Source: CAMFLJ01 sp965279255
Lineage (GTDB): Bacteria > Actinomycetota > Acidimicrobiia > Acidimicrobiales > Acidimicrobilacustridaceae
Reading direction: 5' to 3'
DNA length: 64,000 nucleotides
Assembly: GCA_965279255.1 (NCBI GenBank)
Contig: OZ257146.1
Location: 2,356,001 to 2,420,000, forward strand
Shown here: positions 8,387-16,626 of the stretch, one piece after another
Layout: the number at the start of each line of letters is the position of its first letter
How positions within the stretch are numbered: the first letter of the stretch is position 1
The notes under the pieces: generated by a model
Told to the model about the DNA's origin: nothing
What the model saw: only the letters and a program-made list of their open reading frames with translations
Databases searched by the model: none
Translations under genes and position numbers: made by a program

Positions 8387-9084
8387 CGCCGCTCCATCAC
8401 GTAGAGCGCCTCGGCCCGGGCCACCTCGATGCCGTCGACCACGACCTCGCCGGTCCCCCACACCTTGCGGCCCTCACCCCGCACGTAGCGGGCGCCGATG
8501 TGGACCGGACGTCCGACGGGCACCGGGCCGGAGAGCGACACCTCGAGGCGCACGGTCATCCCGCTGGCGCCGGCCGACCGCAGCGCGACCCCGATCACCT
8601 CGTCGAGGGTGAGGGCCACCAGCCCGCCGTGGACCCGACCGGGCGATCCGCCGTGGGCGGCGGTGTAGACGCACCGGGCCGTGACCTCCACGGGCTCGGG
8701 CGGGGTGCCGGGCGGGGGCTCGGTCGGACGGTGGACCCACTCGACCGGGAGGGCCTGCGGGTTGAGCCGACCGGCGGCCGCCTGCAGCAGGCTCTCGATC
8801 CGGCCGTCGGGGTGACGGACCATCAGCAACGCCTCGGGCTTCTGCTCGCGGGAGAGCAGCTCGGTGAGCTCGTCGACCCGGGCGGTGACGAGCTCGAGCT
8901 CGGCCGGATCGAGGTCGGTGAGGACCACGGCCTCGACCAGGCGGCGCACCGACCCCACCAGCTCGAACGAGGCCGGGCTCAGGGTGTCGGCGAGCGGCAG
9001 GCTGTCGCCCAGCAGCTCGGCCAGGCGCCCGGCCGACACCGGCCGCGACCCGTCGACGTGCTCGTCACCCACCGGCGTCCCCAT
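8383..9084 (-). CDS. PaaI-type hotdog-fold acyl-CoA thioesterase
   Basis: A 233-residue protein whose C-terminal 120 residues are a PaaI-like hotdog domain: GSPGRVHGGLVALTLDEVIGVA contains the HGG-x7-(D/E) active-site pattern, followed by VRLEVSLSGPVPVGRPVHIGARYVRGEGRKV-type strands. Such enzymes hydrolyse acyl-CoA thioesters. The first 110 residues are helical and acidic and not part of the hotdog fold. The start is the ATG at 9084. It leads the operon thioesterase, DUF1214, membrane protein, all joined by GTGA overlaps. Confidence 0.85.
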   Translation of the reverse strand: MGTPVGDEHVDGSRPVSAGRLAELLGDSLPLADTLSPASFELVGSVRRLVEAVVLTDLDPAELELVTARVDELTELLSREQKPEALLMVRHPDGRIESLLQAAAGRLNPQALPVEWVHRPTEPPPGTPPEPVEVTARCVYTAAHGGSPGRVHGGLVALTLDEVIGVALRSAGASGMTVRLEVSLSGPVPVGRPVHIGARYVRGEGRKVWGTGEVVVDGIEVARAEALYVMERR

Positions 9085-9228
9085 GGCGGAGACCGTACCG
9101 GTCGCCGGCGGACCCAGGGGTGACGACGGGACCTCAACGGAGTGCCGGAGCACGGGACCTCTGGCCCTCGCGAAGCGGCCCACCGGGGCGCATCCTGAGG
9201 GGACACGAGAGGAAGGGGGTGCGCACCG

Positions 9229-9474
9229 TTGACCGTGAAGCTCACCTGTGCCCAGTGCTCGAGGACGGCTCGGAGCGACGAGGGCGGGAGCGGACCCCTC
9301 GGTTGGGTCCGGGTCAGCACGATCGGCCCGGGAGTTCCCGTGACCGACAGCCCGGCCGAGCCGCAGGAGTGGATGCTGTGTTCGCCCGACTGCGTTCGGG
9401 CCTGGGCTGACGAGCGCGCCGGTGCCACGGCGGCCGACACCACACTCGCTCCGGCCGGGCTCTACCTCGGCTGA
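9229..9474 (+). CDS. small Cys4 protein, zinc-binding candidate
   Basis: An 81-residue protein with CAQC near the N-terminus and CSPDC after residue 50, spaced as in a small treble-clef or ribbon zinc site. The start is TTG at 9229 or GTG at 9235; a GAGGAAGGGGG ribosome site precedes both. No family name can be given. It is flanked by the thioesterase operon (divergent) and the tRNA terminator (converging). Confidence 0.6.
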   Translation: MTVKLTCAQCSRTARSDEGGSGPLGWVRVSTIGPGVPVTDSPAEPQEWMLCSPDCVRAWADERAGATAADTTLAPAGLYLG

Positions 9475-9524
9475 CCAGGTCGGTCTGACCGCCACCACGA
9501 GCGGAAAGACGCCGCTCCACCGCC

Positions 9525-9563
9525 GAAAAAGAGCAGCTCCCGGTGTCGTTGACACCGGGAGCT
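9525..9563 (-). terminator. intrinsic terminator of tRNA-Gly
   Basis: On the minus strand, just after the tRNA CCA end, a perfect 13-bp stem (9535-9563) with a 3-nt loop is followed by a run of five T (9526-9530). It can also act as a stop for the converging 81-residue gene. Confidence 0.85.
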
Positions 9564-9564
9564 G

Positions 9565-9640
9565 TGGAGCGGACGACGAGATTCGAACTCGCGACCCTCA
9601 CCTTGGCAAGGTGATGCTCTACCAACTGAGCCACGTCCGC
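9565..9640 (-). tRNA. tRNA-Gly(GCC)
   Basis: The minus strand folds into a full cloverleaf: acceptor GCGGACG/CGTCCGC, D-arm with GGCTCAGTTGGTAGAGC, anticodon stem TCACC/GGTGA with loop TTGCCAA (anticodon GCC), and T-arm with GTTCGAATC. Discriminator base U and an encoded CCA follow, so the length is 76 nt including CCA. GCC decodes the GGC and GGT glycine codons, heavily used in GC-rich genomes. Confidence 0.97.
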
Positions 9641-9704
9641 GTGGGTTGGTCATAGTAGCAACCTCCCCACCGACCGACCAAAGCGGGAGGTCGGCCGGTC
9701 GGGA

Positions 9705-10949
9705 TCAGGCCGGGGGCTCGCCGCCGCAGCGGGCCCGCACCCGCTGGGCGAGATCGCGGGCCAGGGGGCGGTCGCTGATGGCCTCGACGACCACGCCGAC
9801 GCCGTGCAGGACGAAGACCAGCGTGGCCCGACGGTCGTCCTGCCAGCCGTGGACGACGAGGTTCGGGGTGAAGCCGAAGGTGCGCACATCAGGCGCCCAG
9901 CGGCGGTCGTTGGCGACGATGACGCGGCGGTCGGTGAGCACGGCCACGGCCGGCCGGTGCTGGTACTCGCCCTCGACCACCGCCTCGGCGACCTCGTCGA
10001 CCTCGAGCAGTGCCGCCACGATCGCCATCGGGGCGAGGGCGCTGCGGCGCGCACCGGCGGAGAGGCGGCTCATGGCCGCGTCGACGCCCGCCGGATCGTG
10101 GACGCCGGGGCCCAGGTCTGGCTCGGGGACCACGCCGACGAGCAGGCCGTCGGGGGCGCCGGCGAAGGGCCCGTCGAGCGGCGCGGGCGCCACCGGGGCG
10201 ACGGGCTCGGAGGCCTCCGGGGCCGCGGCCTCGGTCGAGTCGTCGTCGCCGCTGCGCCCGAACCAACGCCGCACCCGGGGATGGGTCGGGCGCTCGGGCA
10301 CCGGCGTGGCCATCCCCGGCGGGACCGGAGGCGGCGTCGGGGCCCGGGGCACGCTCGGCACGGGAGCGGGACCGGCGGCGGCGACGCCCGGAGGGAGCCC
10401 GGTGCCCGACGAGCGCTTCACCCGGGCCACGGCCGGGGCATCGAGGGGGTGCGGGGGCGGAGGGGCGAGCACCGCCGGCGGATGGTCACGTGGCCCCCAC
10501 TGCGCCGCGGTCTCGGCCAGCGGGGTGCGCCGCGGGAGCGGCGCCGACGGCGCCGGTGGCGGCGGGAGCGGCGCAGCGGCCGCGGTGGGAGGAGCGGCGT
10601 ACGGATCGTGCTCAGGGGCCACGGCCCCGGCCCCGGCCTCGGTGGGGACCGACCACGCGTCGGGATCGGACTCCCAGTCGGGGTCGGGGACGCCCACCAG
10701 CGACGGCTCGTCCCAGAACGAGGTCGGGGCCCCGCCGTCGGTGCCCTCGAGCTCGGTGGCGGCCCCGACCGACCCGGGCTCGACGGTCAGCAGCGGCAGC
10801 CCGGTCGCCTGCTCGTCGAGCTCCTCGACCGCCTCGGCCGGCAGGGACAGCAGGGAGTCGAGATCGTCGGCGGCCACGGCCATGGCCCCGCACGACGGGC
10901 AGGGCGAACCGACGACGACGCCGTCCTGGCCACACCGGACGCACCTCAC
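9705..10949 (-). CDS. zinc-ribbon, proline-rich, PH-like protein
   Basis: A 414-residue protein starting MRCVRCGQDG with a four-Cys zinc ribbon (CVRC, CPSC) in the first 22 residues. Residues about 40-285 are acidic then Pro/Ala-rich and probably disordered. The last 110 residues form a compact domain (AVAVLTDRRVIVANDRRW, then LVFVLHGVGVVVEAI) resembling the bacterial PH-like domain, usually a binding module. Its GTG start overlaps the stop of the DUF4202 gene by 4 nt (GTGA), so it is the third member of a coupled operon. Possibly a cytoplasmic scaffold; no enzymatic motif is seen. Confidence 0.7.
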   Translation of the reverse strand: MRCVRCGQDGVVVGSPCPSCGAMAVAADDLDSLLSLPAEAVEELDEQATGLPLLTVEPGSVGAATELEGTDGGAPTSFWDEPSLVGVPDPDWESDPDAWSVPTEAGAGAVAPEHDPYAAPPTAAAAPLPPPPAPSAPLPRRTPLAETAAQWGPRDHPPAVLAPPPPHPLDAPAVARVKRSSGTGLPPGVAAAGPAPVPSVPRAPTPPPVPPGMATPVPERPTHPRVRRWFGRSGDDDSTEAAAPEASEPVAPVAPAPLDGPFAGAPDGLLVGVVPEPDLGPGVHDPAGVDAAMSRLSAGARRSALAPMAIVAALLEVDEVAEAVVEGEYQHRPAVAVLTDRRVIVANDRRWAPDVRTFGFTPNLVVHGWQDDRRATLVFVLHGVGVVVEAISDRPLARDLAQRVRARCGGEPPA

Positions 10950-11626
10950 GACGCACTCCCCTCGGCGGCCGCAACGGCGTCGAGGCGCTCGAGGGCCGCG
11001 GCGACGAGCTGTCGCTGGTGCGGGGTGAGGTCGAGGGCCAGGGCCGCGGCCCGACCGCGGTCGCCCATCTTCGGCAGGGTGCGGGCCAGCACGTCGACGG
11101 TCTTGTCGTCACCGAGCTTGTCGACGAGGTCGTCGAACTGGGTGGTGAGGAACACCAGGCACAGCGCGTCCTCGTGGACCTGGAACGGGTCGGGCCGGCC
11201 GTCGACGTCGGGACGGTCGCCGCGCCCGAGGCCCTTCTTGGCCACGAGGTCCTGGACCCGGACGATGGTGGCGGCGTCGTACCCCTCGCCCGCCAGGATG
11301 TTGCCGACCAGCGCAGCGTGGCGGCGCTTGGCCTCGGCCCGCCAGCGCAGGTAGCCGGCGCGGCCCTCGGGCTCGGAGTCGCGGGGATGGTCCCATCGCC
11401 GCAGGTGGTGCGCCCTCGCCGCCAGGAGCTGGGCCTCGTCGGCGTCGGGGTCGAAGCGCCGCACCCAGGTCACCATCGCCTCGGCGTGGGCCTGCTCCTT
11501 CGGACGCTCGACGCCGTCGACCACGATGGTGAACGGGTCACCGGCGTTGGCGGCGTCGATGGCCGCGATGGCCCGGGCGAAGCGATCGGGGTCGGCCCCG
11601 GCGGGCGCCTCGACCTCAGTCGTCAC
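10946..11626 (-). CDS. DUF4202 family protein
   Basis: A 226-residue protein starting at GTG 11626. DUF4202 features are RFARAIAAIDAANAGDP at the start, ERPKEQAHAEAMVTWVRR, then LLAARAHHLRRWDHPR and RWRAEAKRRHA. The conserved His/Arg/Asp pattern in HHLRRWDHPR suggests a helical fold with a metal or phosphate site, but no activity is known to me. Its start overlaps the preceding 79-residue gene by 11 bp and its stop overlaps the next gene. Confidence 0.85.
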   Translation of the reverse strand: MTTEVEAPAGADPDRFARAIAAIDAANAGDPFTIVVDGVERPKEQAHAEAMVTWVRRFDPDADEAQLLAARAHHLRRWDHPRDSEPEGRAGYLRWRAEAKRRHAALVGNILAGEGYDAATIVRVQDLVAKKGLGRGDRPDVDGRPDPFQVHEDALCLVFLTTQFDDLVDKLGDDKTVDVLARTLPKMGDRGRAAALALDLTPHQRQLVAAALERLDAVAAAEGSAS

Positions 11627-11855
11627 TGCCACGGGCCTCCGGCGGCCGAAGATCGATCGTGAGCGTGAGCACACCGTCGACGAGGCTGGCGGAGGCGTCG
11701 CCGATGATGGCGAAGTCCTGGAAGTCCATCTGGGCCTGCTCGATGAAGCGGGTGCGCTCATCGCCGGCGATCGGCGGCAACGGCCGCTCCTTGACCGCAT
11801 GGGCCCGGTCGCGGAATCGCTGCAGCATCGCGTCGAGATCGAGGGCGTCGGCCAT
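11616..11855 (-). CDS. small conserved protein, first gene of the DUF4202 operon
   Basis: A 79-residue protein beginning MADALDLDAMLQRFRDRAHA. It is a charged helix followed by a short beta-rich C-terminus (SLVDGVLTLTIDLRPPEA). The segment FIEQAQMDFQDFAIIGDA is the most distinctive. No family is recognised. The ATG is supported both by TACCGT 6 nt upstream and by an overlapping TGAGGG. Its end overlaps the DUF4202 start, which supports it being real. Confidence 0.7.
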   Translation of the reverse strand: MADALDLDAMLQRFRDRAHAVKERPLPPIAGDERTRFIEQAQMDFQDFAIIGDASASLVDGVLTLTIDLRPPEARGSDD

Positions 11856-11861
11856 GCCCTC

Positions 11862-11867
11862 ACGGTA
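11862..11867 (-). promoter_or_regulatory. -10 box TACCGT of the DUF4202 operon
   Basis: TACCGT on the minus strand ends 6 nt before the ATG at 11855. Confidence 0.4.
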
Positions 11868-11914
11868 GTCGGACACCTCACGCCACCGGCACCGAGCGGT
11901 GGCGGTGGCGTGCG

Positions 11915-13102
11915 TCAGCCGGCGGTGGCGTCGCCCGACGCGCCCCCGAGGCCGAGGTCCTCGCGGGTCACGAAGCCCTGCGGGGCCTCTAGGCGCTCCC
12001 CCACCGACTCGGCGGGGGCGTCGGTCGCCGGTGCGGTGGACGCCTCGGCGGCCTCGACCGGGCCGACGATGCGCACGCCACTGCTCTGGACCGGGGCGGC
12101 GACGGTCGGCGACGGCACCGGAGCGGCGGGAACCTCGGGCGCCGCCGGAGCGGCAGCCTCGCGCGGCACGACGGGGGTGGCGGCGACCGGCCCGACGGGA
12201 GCGGGACCGGACGGGGCCTCGCCGGGTGCGTCGATGCCGGCGAGGAGCAGGGCGATGGGATCGAGCTCGGCCTCGGCCGGGGCATCGGCGGGTGCGGGAT
12301 CGTCGGCCGGAGCCGGATCGGCCGTGTCGCTCGGCCCGGACCGGCCGGCGGTCGCGGCGACGGCCGCGCCGGCGATCACGGCACCACCGGCACCACCGGC
12401 CGCACCGGTCGCACCGGCAGAAACCGGGCCACCGGCGGCAGGGGCAGCGGCGACAGGGCCCACGGCCGAGGGGCCGGTGGCCGCCGAGCCCAGTGGGCCG
12501 CCACCCGCGAGGGGCGATCCGGCGGGGCCGCCGGCGAGCGTTGCGCCCGCACCCTCGGCGCCGGAGGCGCCGGTGCCGGCGTCCGTCGCGAGGGCCACCG
12601 GGCGGGTGCTGCGCCAATAGGCGAACGAGAGGCCGGCGAGGGCCGCCGCGACCACGAGCAGGCCGCCCACGATGGCGGTGATCTTGGTGTCGGTCGACCA
12701 ACCCCCGCCGCCCCCGCCGTCGCTGTCGGGCGACGAGAAGCCCGGCGGCGCCACCGCCGCCGGCGCCGCGGTGGTGCTGGTGGTCGACGAGGTGCTCGAC
12801 GTCGTGGTCGTCGGCGCCTCGGTGGTGGTCGTGGTGCGGGGCCGAGTGGTCGTCGTGGTGCGAGGACGCGTCGTGGTGGTCGTGCGGGGCACCGTCGTGG
12901 TGGTCGCCGGCGCCGAGGTGGTCGTGGTGGGCGCCGTCGTGGTGGTGGTGGGTGCAGCCGTCGTGGTGGTGCTGGTCGGCGGATCGACCTGAGCCGACGC
13001 CGATCCGGCGCCGAGGACGAAGGCGCCCACCCCCGCCACCAGCACGGACGCGCCGACCAACCCGAGGAGGGCGGCGCGGCTGCGGGGCGTCGGGGTGCTC
13101 AC
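11915..13102 (-). CDS. Thr/Pro-rich exported single-pass membrane protein
   Basis: The start is taken as GTG 13102 because it gives a compact signal peptide (SRAALLGLVGASVLVAGVGA, cleavage near SASAQ), and because a TAGGGT box overlaps the alternative GTG at 13162. After the signal come about 80 residues of Thr-rich repeats (TTTTAAPTTTT, RPRTTTTT types), a mucin-like linker expected outside the cell. A Gly-rich spacer leads to a transmembrane helix (TAIVGGLLVVAAALAGLSFA) followed by a WRS stop-transfer. The last 220 residues are Ala/Gly/Pro-rich and would be cytoplasmic. No known domain is visible. The Thr tract may vary in length between strains. Confidence 0.7.
   Translation of the reverse strand: MSTPTPRSRAALLGLVGASVLVAGVGAFVLGAGSASAQVDPPTSTTTTAAPTTTTTAPTTTTSAPATTTTVPRTTTTTRPRTTTTTRPRTTTTTEAPTTTTSSTSSTTSTTAAPAAVAPPGFSSPDSDGGGGGGWSTDTKITAIVGGLLVVAAALAGLSFAYWRSTRPVALATDAGTGASGAEGAGATLAGGPAGSPLAGGGPLGSAATGPSAVGPVAAAPAAGGPVSAGATGAAGGAGGAVIAGAAVAATAGRSGPSDTADPAPADDPAPADAPAEAELDPIALLLAGIDAPGEAPSGPAPVGPVAATPVVPREAAAPAAPEVPAAPVPSPTVAAPVQSSGVRIVGPVEAAEASTAPATDAPAESVGERLEAPQGFVTREDLGLGGASGDATAG
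12790..12985 (-). repeat. low-complexity Thr-codon repeats
   Basis: Repeated ACC/ACG codon blocks, including two nearly identical RPRTTTTT-coding units, encode the Thr-rich linker of the 11915-13102 gene. They make the opposite strand an open frame of VVVV residues that is not a gene. Confidence 0.75.
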
Positions 13103-13195
13103 GAAGGGCGGGCTTTCGGTGGGAGGAGCGACCGGGCGCGGGAGCGCCCGATGGGCCGCCACCCTACTGCCGGCCCGCCCTGCGGCTACGCCACC

Positions 13196-13981
13196 TCAGT
13201 GCTGGTGGGCAGGGCAGGAATAGGTCGTGCGACCACCGATGGTGCGCCTCAGCAGAGGTGCGCCGTCCCGCGGGCAGACCGATCCCCGGTGCCGCGCCTC
13301 CTGGAGGTCACCCATGTGGGATCCGCCCCGCTCGCCGAGCTCGCCGAGGGTGCGGCCGAGGTGGCGGTGCAGGCGCCTCAGCTCGGCCGGCTCCAGCGAT
13401 CCCGCCGGCCGGGCCGGGTCGAGGCCGGACCGCCACAGCAGCTCGTCGGTGAGCAGGTTCCCGAGCCCGGCGAGGCGGGCCTGGTCCATGAGCCGGGCCT
13501 TCAACGGGGCGTCGCTACCGGCCAGGATGCGCCCGAGCTCGGCCGCGCCGACCGACGCGGCGTCGGGGCCGAGGCGCTCCTCGTCGGGGTCGAGCTCGAC
13601 GCCACCGAGGCGTCGCGGATCCCGCAGCCGGAGGGCGCTGCCGCCCTCGAAGTGCACGACGAACCGCTCCCACGCCGGGTCCTTGCGGTGGGAGGCGTAC
13701 TGCAGCTGGTCGCTGGCGTCGACGCCGTCGAGCTCGAGCACGCCCGTCATGCCGAAGCGGAGCCCGAGGGTCGGGCCGTCGTCGCTGGTGTCGAGCAGCA
13801 GCAGCTTGCCCCGGCGCCGGTCCTCGACGAACGAGCGCCCCACGAGGGCGGCCACGACCTGGGAGGAGGTGGCGCCGCCCTTGAGGAACCAGGCGTCGGG
13901 GGCGTCGACGGCGACGATGGTGCGGCCGAGCGACGCGGCGGCGGCCCGGCGGTAGACCTCGACCTCGAGCATCTCCGGCAC
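13196..13981 (-). CDS. Fpg/Nei family DNA glycosylase
   Basis: A 261-residue base-excision-repair glycosylase/AP lyase. GTG 13981 gives MPEMLEVEVYRR; after Met removal Pro2 is the Schiff-base nucleophile and Glu3 the acid, as in Fpg/Nei. Other signs are GKLLLLD (the beta-elimination lysine region), RFGMTG and the H2TH region ARLAGLGNLLTDELLWRSGLDP. The C-terminal finger reads CPRDG then CPAHQ, so the second and fourth Cys of the usual four are Asp and His, still possible zinc ligands. Whether it prefers 8-oxoguanine (Fpg) or oxidised pyrimidines (Nei) cannot be told. It lies after the methionine operon on the same strand, 27 bp away. Confidence 0.88.
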   Translation of the reverse strand: MPEMLEVEVYRRAAAASLGRTIVAVDAPDAWFLKGGATSSQVVAALVGRSFVEDRRRGKLLLLDTSDDGPTLGLRFGMTGVLELDGVDASDQLQYASHRKDPAWERFVVHFEGGSALRLRDPRRLGGVELDPDEERLGPDAASVGAAELGRILAGSDAPLKARLMDQARLAGLGNLLTDELLWRSGLDPARPAGSLEPAELRRLHRHLGRTLGELGERGGSHMGDLQEARHRGSVCPRDGAPLLRRTIGGRTTYSCPAHQH

Positions 13982-14008
13982 GGTCGGTCGCCTTCGGTGC
14001 CGGTCGAC

Positions 14009-15217
14009 TCAGCCGGCCGCGGCGACGCGGTCGAGGGCCTGGGCGAAGTCGGCGACGAGGTCGTCGGGGTGCTCGAGCCCTGACGACACCCGCACGGTGC
14101 CGGGGCTGATGCCGTTGGCGGCCAGCTCGTCGGGGGTGAGGTTGACGTGGGTGGTCGAGGCCGGGTGGGTCACCAGCGTCTCGGGCCCCCCGAGGGAGGT
14201 GGCGAGCTGTGCGATGTGCAGCGCCTCGACGAAGGTGCAGCCGGCCTGGAGGCCGTCGACCAGGTCGAAGGTGAGCAGGCCACCGGGCAGGGCCATCTGC
14301 CGCTGCGCGAGCTCGTGCTGGGGGTGCGACTCGAGCCCCGGCCAGCGCACCTCGTCGACGAGCGGGTGGCTCTCGAGGAAGCGGGCCAGCACCCCGGCGT
14401 TGCTGCTCTGGCGCTCGAGGCGCACACCCAGGGTGCGCAGGCCACGGATGCCGTTCATGGCGTCGAACGGCGAGGCGTTGGCGCCCTGGAGCACGGCGAA
14501 GGAGTAGAGCCAGTCGACCAGCTCGGCGGCACCGGCGACCACGCCGAGGGTGGCGTCGTTGTGCCCGGCGATGGCCTTGGTGGCCGAGTGCACGACGAGG
14601 TCGACGCCGTGGTCGAGCGGGCGCTGGATCAGCGGTGTGGCGAAGGTGGAGTCGACGACGGTCATGGGCCCGGCGATGGCACCGATCTCGTCGAGGTCGA
14701 CCAGGTCGAGGCGGGGGTTGGCCGGGGTCTCGGCGATGACCAGCGTGGTCTTGCCGGGGATCACGGCGGCGGCGAAGGCGCCCGGCTCGGTGGCGTCGAC
14801 GAAGGTGACGTCGATCCCGAAGCGAGGGCATGCCGTCTGCAGGAGCAGCTGGGTGCCGGCGTAGAGCTGACGCTGGGCGACGATGTGGTCGCCCGTCGAG
14901 CACAGACCGAGCACCACCGCGCTGATGGCACCCATGCCCGAGGCGAAGGCCCGGGCCGTCTCGGCCCCTTCGAGCTGGGCGATGGCGTCCTCGAAGCCGG
15001 CGACGGTGGGGTTGCCGTAACGGCTGTAGAAGCGGGCGGCCCCGACCTGGGTGGCCATGCGGCGGCCCTCGTCGACGGTGGGCGTCACGAAGGTGGTGGT
15101 GGCCCACAGGATCGGGGCCAGCGCGGTGTCGTTGTCGGCCCGCCCGGCCCGGATGGCGCGGGTCTCGGGGTGGAGGTCGGAGGCGGGGGTGCCGGTGGTG
15201 TCGTCGGCCGGGGTCAT
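14009..15217 (-). CDS. Cys/Met-metabolism PLP enzyme (O-acetylhomoserine sulfhydrylase / cystathionine gamma-synthase type)
   Basis: A 402-residue trans-sulfuration PLP enzyme. It shows PILWATTTFV, the RYGNPT motif near residue 70, FASGMGAIS, the PLP-binding Asp in VVDSTFATPL, and the Schiff-base lysine in VVHSATKAIAGHNDATLG. C-terminal TLVTHPASTTH is typical of MetB/MetZ/MetY. With metX immediately upstream (ATGA overlap), the likely reaction converts O-acetylhomoserine to homocysteine or cystathionine; which sulfur donor is used is not decidable. Both genes follow the SAM-sensing riboswitch at 16460-16546, so methionine sufficiency should shut them off. Confidence 0.9.
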   Translation of the reverse strand: MTPADDTTGTPASDLHPETRAIRAGRADNDTALAPILWATTTFVTPTVDEGRRMATQVGAARFYSRYGNPTVAGFEDAIAQLEGAETARAFASGMGAISAVVLGLCSTGDHIVAQRQLYAGTQLLLQTACPRFGIDVTFVDATEPGAFAAAVIPGKTTLVIAETPANPRLDLVDLDEIGAIAGPMTVVDSTFATPLIQRPLDHGVDLVVHSATKAIAGHNDATLGVVAGAAELVDWLYSFAVLQGANASPFDAMNGIRGLRTLGVRLERQSSNAGVLARFLESHPLVDEVRWPGLESHPQHELAQRQMALPGGLLTFDLVDGLQAGCTFVEALHIAQLATSLGGPETLVTHPASTTHVNLTPDELAANGISPGTVRVSSGLEHPDDLVADFAQALDRVAAAG

Positions 15218-16416
15218 CGGTCGCCCTTCTCGATCTGGCTGAGGAACGGCAGCAGGGCGTCGCCGACGGCGTCGGTCTCGAGCAGGAAGGCGTCGTGGCC
15301 GTCCGGGCTGGAGATCTCGACGTGGGTGGCGGCGCCGCCGAGGGAGCTCACGGTCTCGTGGATGAGCTCCTGCTGGTACGGGGGGTAGAGGGTGTCGGAG
15401 TCGATGGCGAGGGTGAGCACCGGCGCGGTGATGCGGGCGAGTGCCCGCTCCATCCCGCCGCGGCCGCGGCCGACGTCGTGGAGGTCCATGGCCCGGTTGA
15501 TCACCAGGTAGGAGTTGGCGTCGAAGCGCCGGGCCAGCTTGGCGCCGTGGTAGTCGAGGTAGCCCTCGACGTCGAAGCGCTGCCACAGCGTGAAGCGGTC
15601 GTCGAGGGGGTCGAGCTGCTTGCGGCCGAAGCGCTGGTTGAACACCTGCTCGGTGCGGTAGCTGATCTGGGCCGACTGCCGGGCGATCGCCAGGCCCATG
15701 TGGGGCCCCTCGCCGGGCGCGGCGTCGTAGTAGTCGCCGCCCCGCCAGTTGGGGTCGATGGCGATCGAGCCGCGCTGCACGCTGGAGAGCGCGATCTGCT
15801 GGGCGCTCGCGGCAGCGGTGGTGGCGATGGCCGCCACCCCCCGCACGCGCTCGGGGTACATGACCCCCCACTCGAGGGCCTGCATCCCTCCCATGGAGCC
15901 GCCGACGACGGCGAGCCATCGGCCGATGCCGAGGTGGTCGGCGACGGCGGCCTGGCTGCGGACCATGTCGCGGATGCTGATGACCGGGAAGGCGGAGCCG
16001 AAGGGCGCGCCGGTGGCGGGATCGATGGAGGACGGGCCGGTGCTGCCCTGACAGCCTCCGAGCACGTTGACGCACACGACGAACAGGCGGTCGGTGTCGA
16101 GCGCCCGGCCCGGGCCGATGAGGGGGTCCCACCAGCCCTCGGTCGGATGGCCGGGCCCGCTGCGGCCGGCGGCGTGGCTGTCGCCGGTGAGGGCGTGGCA
16201 GACCAGAACGGCGTTCGAGGCGTCGGCGTCGAGCTCGCCCCAGGTCTCGTACGCGACGGTCACCTGGCGCAGCTGACCACCGCCCTCGAGCACGAACGGG
16301 CGCTCCTCGGCGAAGGTGAGGAACTGCCGACCGCCCGCGGGGTCACCCGGCCGCCACGCGCCGGAGGCGGGCAGCAGGTCGGCGCTCAGGGGCGCCCGAC
16401 GGGTCGGTTCGGTCAT
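15214..16416 (-). CDS. metX: homoserine O-acetyltransferase
   Basis: A 400-residue alpha/beta-hydrolase-fold acyltransferase making O-acetylhomoserine from homoserine and acetyl-CoA, the first committed step of methionine synthesis. The nucleophile elbow is GGSMGGMQALEW; the family strings NAVLVCHALTGDSH, VNVLGGCQGSTGPSS and DSDTLYPPYQQ are all present, and the catalytic Asp and His are in DSDTLYPP and PDGHDAFL. GAGGAGC sits 7 nt before the ATG at 16416. The 5' leader holds the riboswitch, and the stop overlaps the next gene's start. Confidence 0.95.
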   Translation of the reverse strand: MTEPTRRAPLSADLLPASGAWRPGDPAGGRQFLTFAEERPFVLEGGGQLRQVTVAYETWGELDADASNAVLVCHALTGDSHAAGRSGPGHPTEGWWDPLIGPGRALDTDRLFVVCVNVLGGCQGSTGPSSIDPATGAPFGSAFPVISIRDMVRSQAAVADHLGIGRWLAVVGGSMGGMQALEWGVMYPERVRGVAAIATTAAASAQQIALSSVQRGSIAIDPNWRGGDYYDAAPGEGPHMGLAIARQSAQISYRTEQVFNQRFGRKQLDPLDDRFTLWQRFDVEGYLDYHGAKLARRFDANSYLVINRAMDLHDVGRGRGGMERALARITAPVLTLAIDSDTLYPPYQQELIHETVSSLGGAATHVEISSPDGHDAFLLETDAVGDALLPFLSQIEKGDR

Positions 16417-16439
16417 CGTGCTCCTCGGACTGGTTGTTG

Positions 16440-16459
16440 CCCCCGCCACTGCACGGGGG
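16440..16459 (-). promoter_or_regulatory. hairpin between riboswitch and metX ribosome site
   Basis: CCCCCG and CGGGGG pair around an 8-nt loop directly after the aptamer and about 10 nt before the metX Shine-Dalgarno. No U-run follows, so control is more likely at translation than by termination. Confidence 0.5.
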
Positions 16460-16546
16460 CCGCATCCCCGCCCGGAGGCGGGTTGGCACCTTGGGTGTCC
16501 GCCCCAGGTTGCCGGACCCGGAGTACCGGGCCACTCGTGATGTGGG
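16460..16546 (-). ncRNA. SAM-I/SAM-IV-type riboswitch of the metX operon
   Basis: Read on the minus strand, the leader has ATCACGAGTGG, a P2 stem CCCGG-tact-CCGGG, the invariant CCGGCAACC, a P3 stem TGGG/CCCA, then AAGGTGCCAACCC and a P4 hairpin CCGCC-tccg-GGCGG. P1 can form between CCACATC (16540-16546) and GATGCGG (16460-16466) with one A-C mismatch. This order is that of the SAM-I clan, with the CACGAGTG box closest to actinobacterial SAM-IV / SAM-I-IV-variant elements. It lies upstream of metX, as expected. Confidence 0.8.
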
Positions 16547-16626
16547 AACAATGCTGCCAGCATCGGCAGGTCCCGGGCAAACATTCAACGGCTGGCGGAT
16601 CCATGGCAGTCGAACTGCCACTTCTC

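Noticed and set aside
9481..9492. TCTGACC near 9485 as a fourth regulon operator
   Set aside because: The inverse arm is absent and no catabolic gene is nearby.
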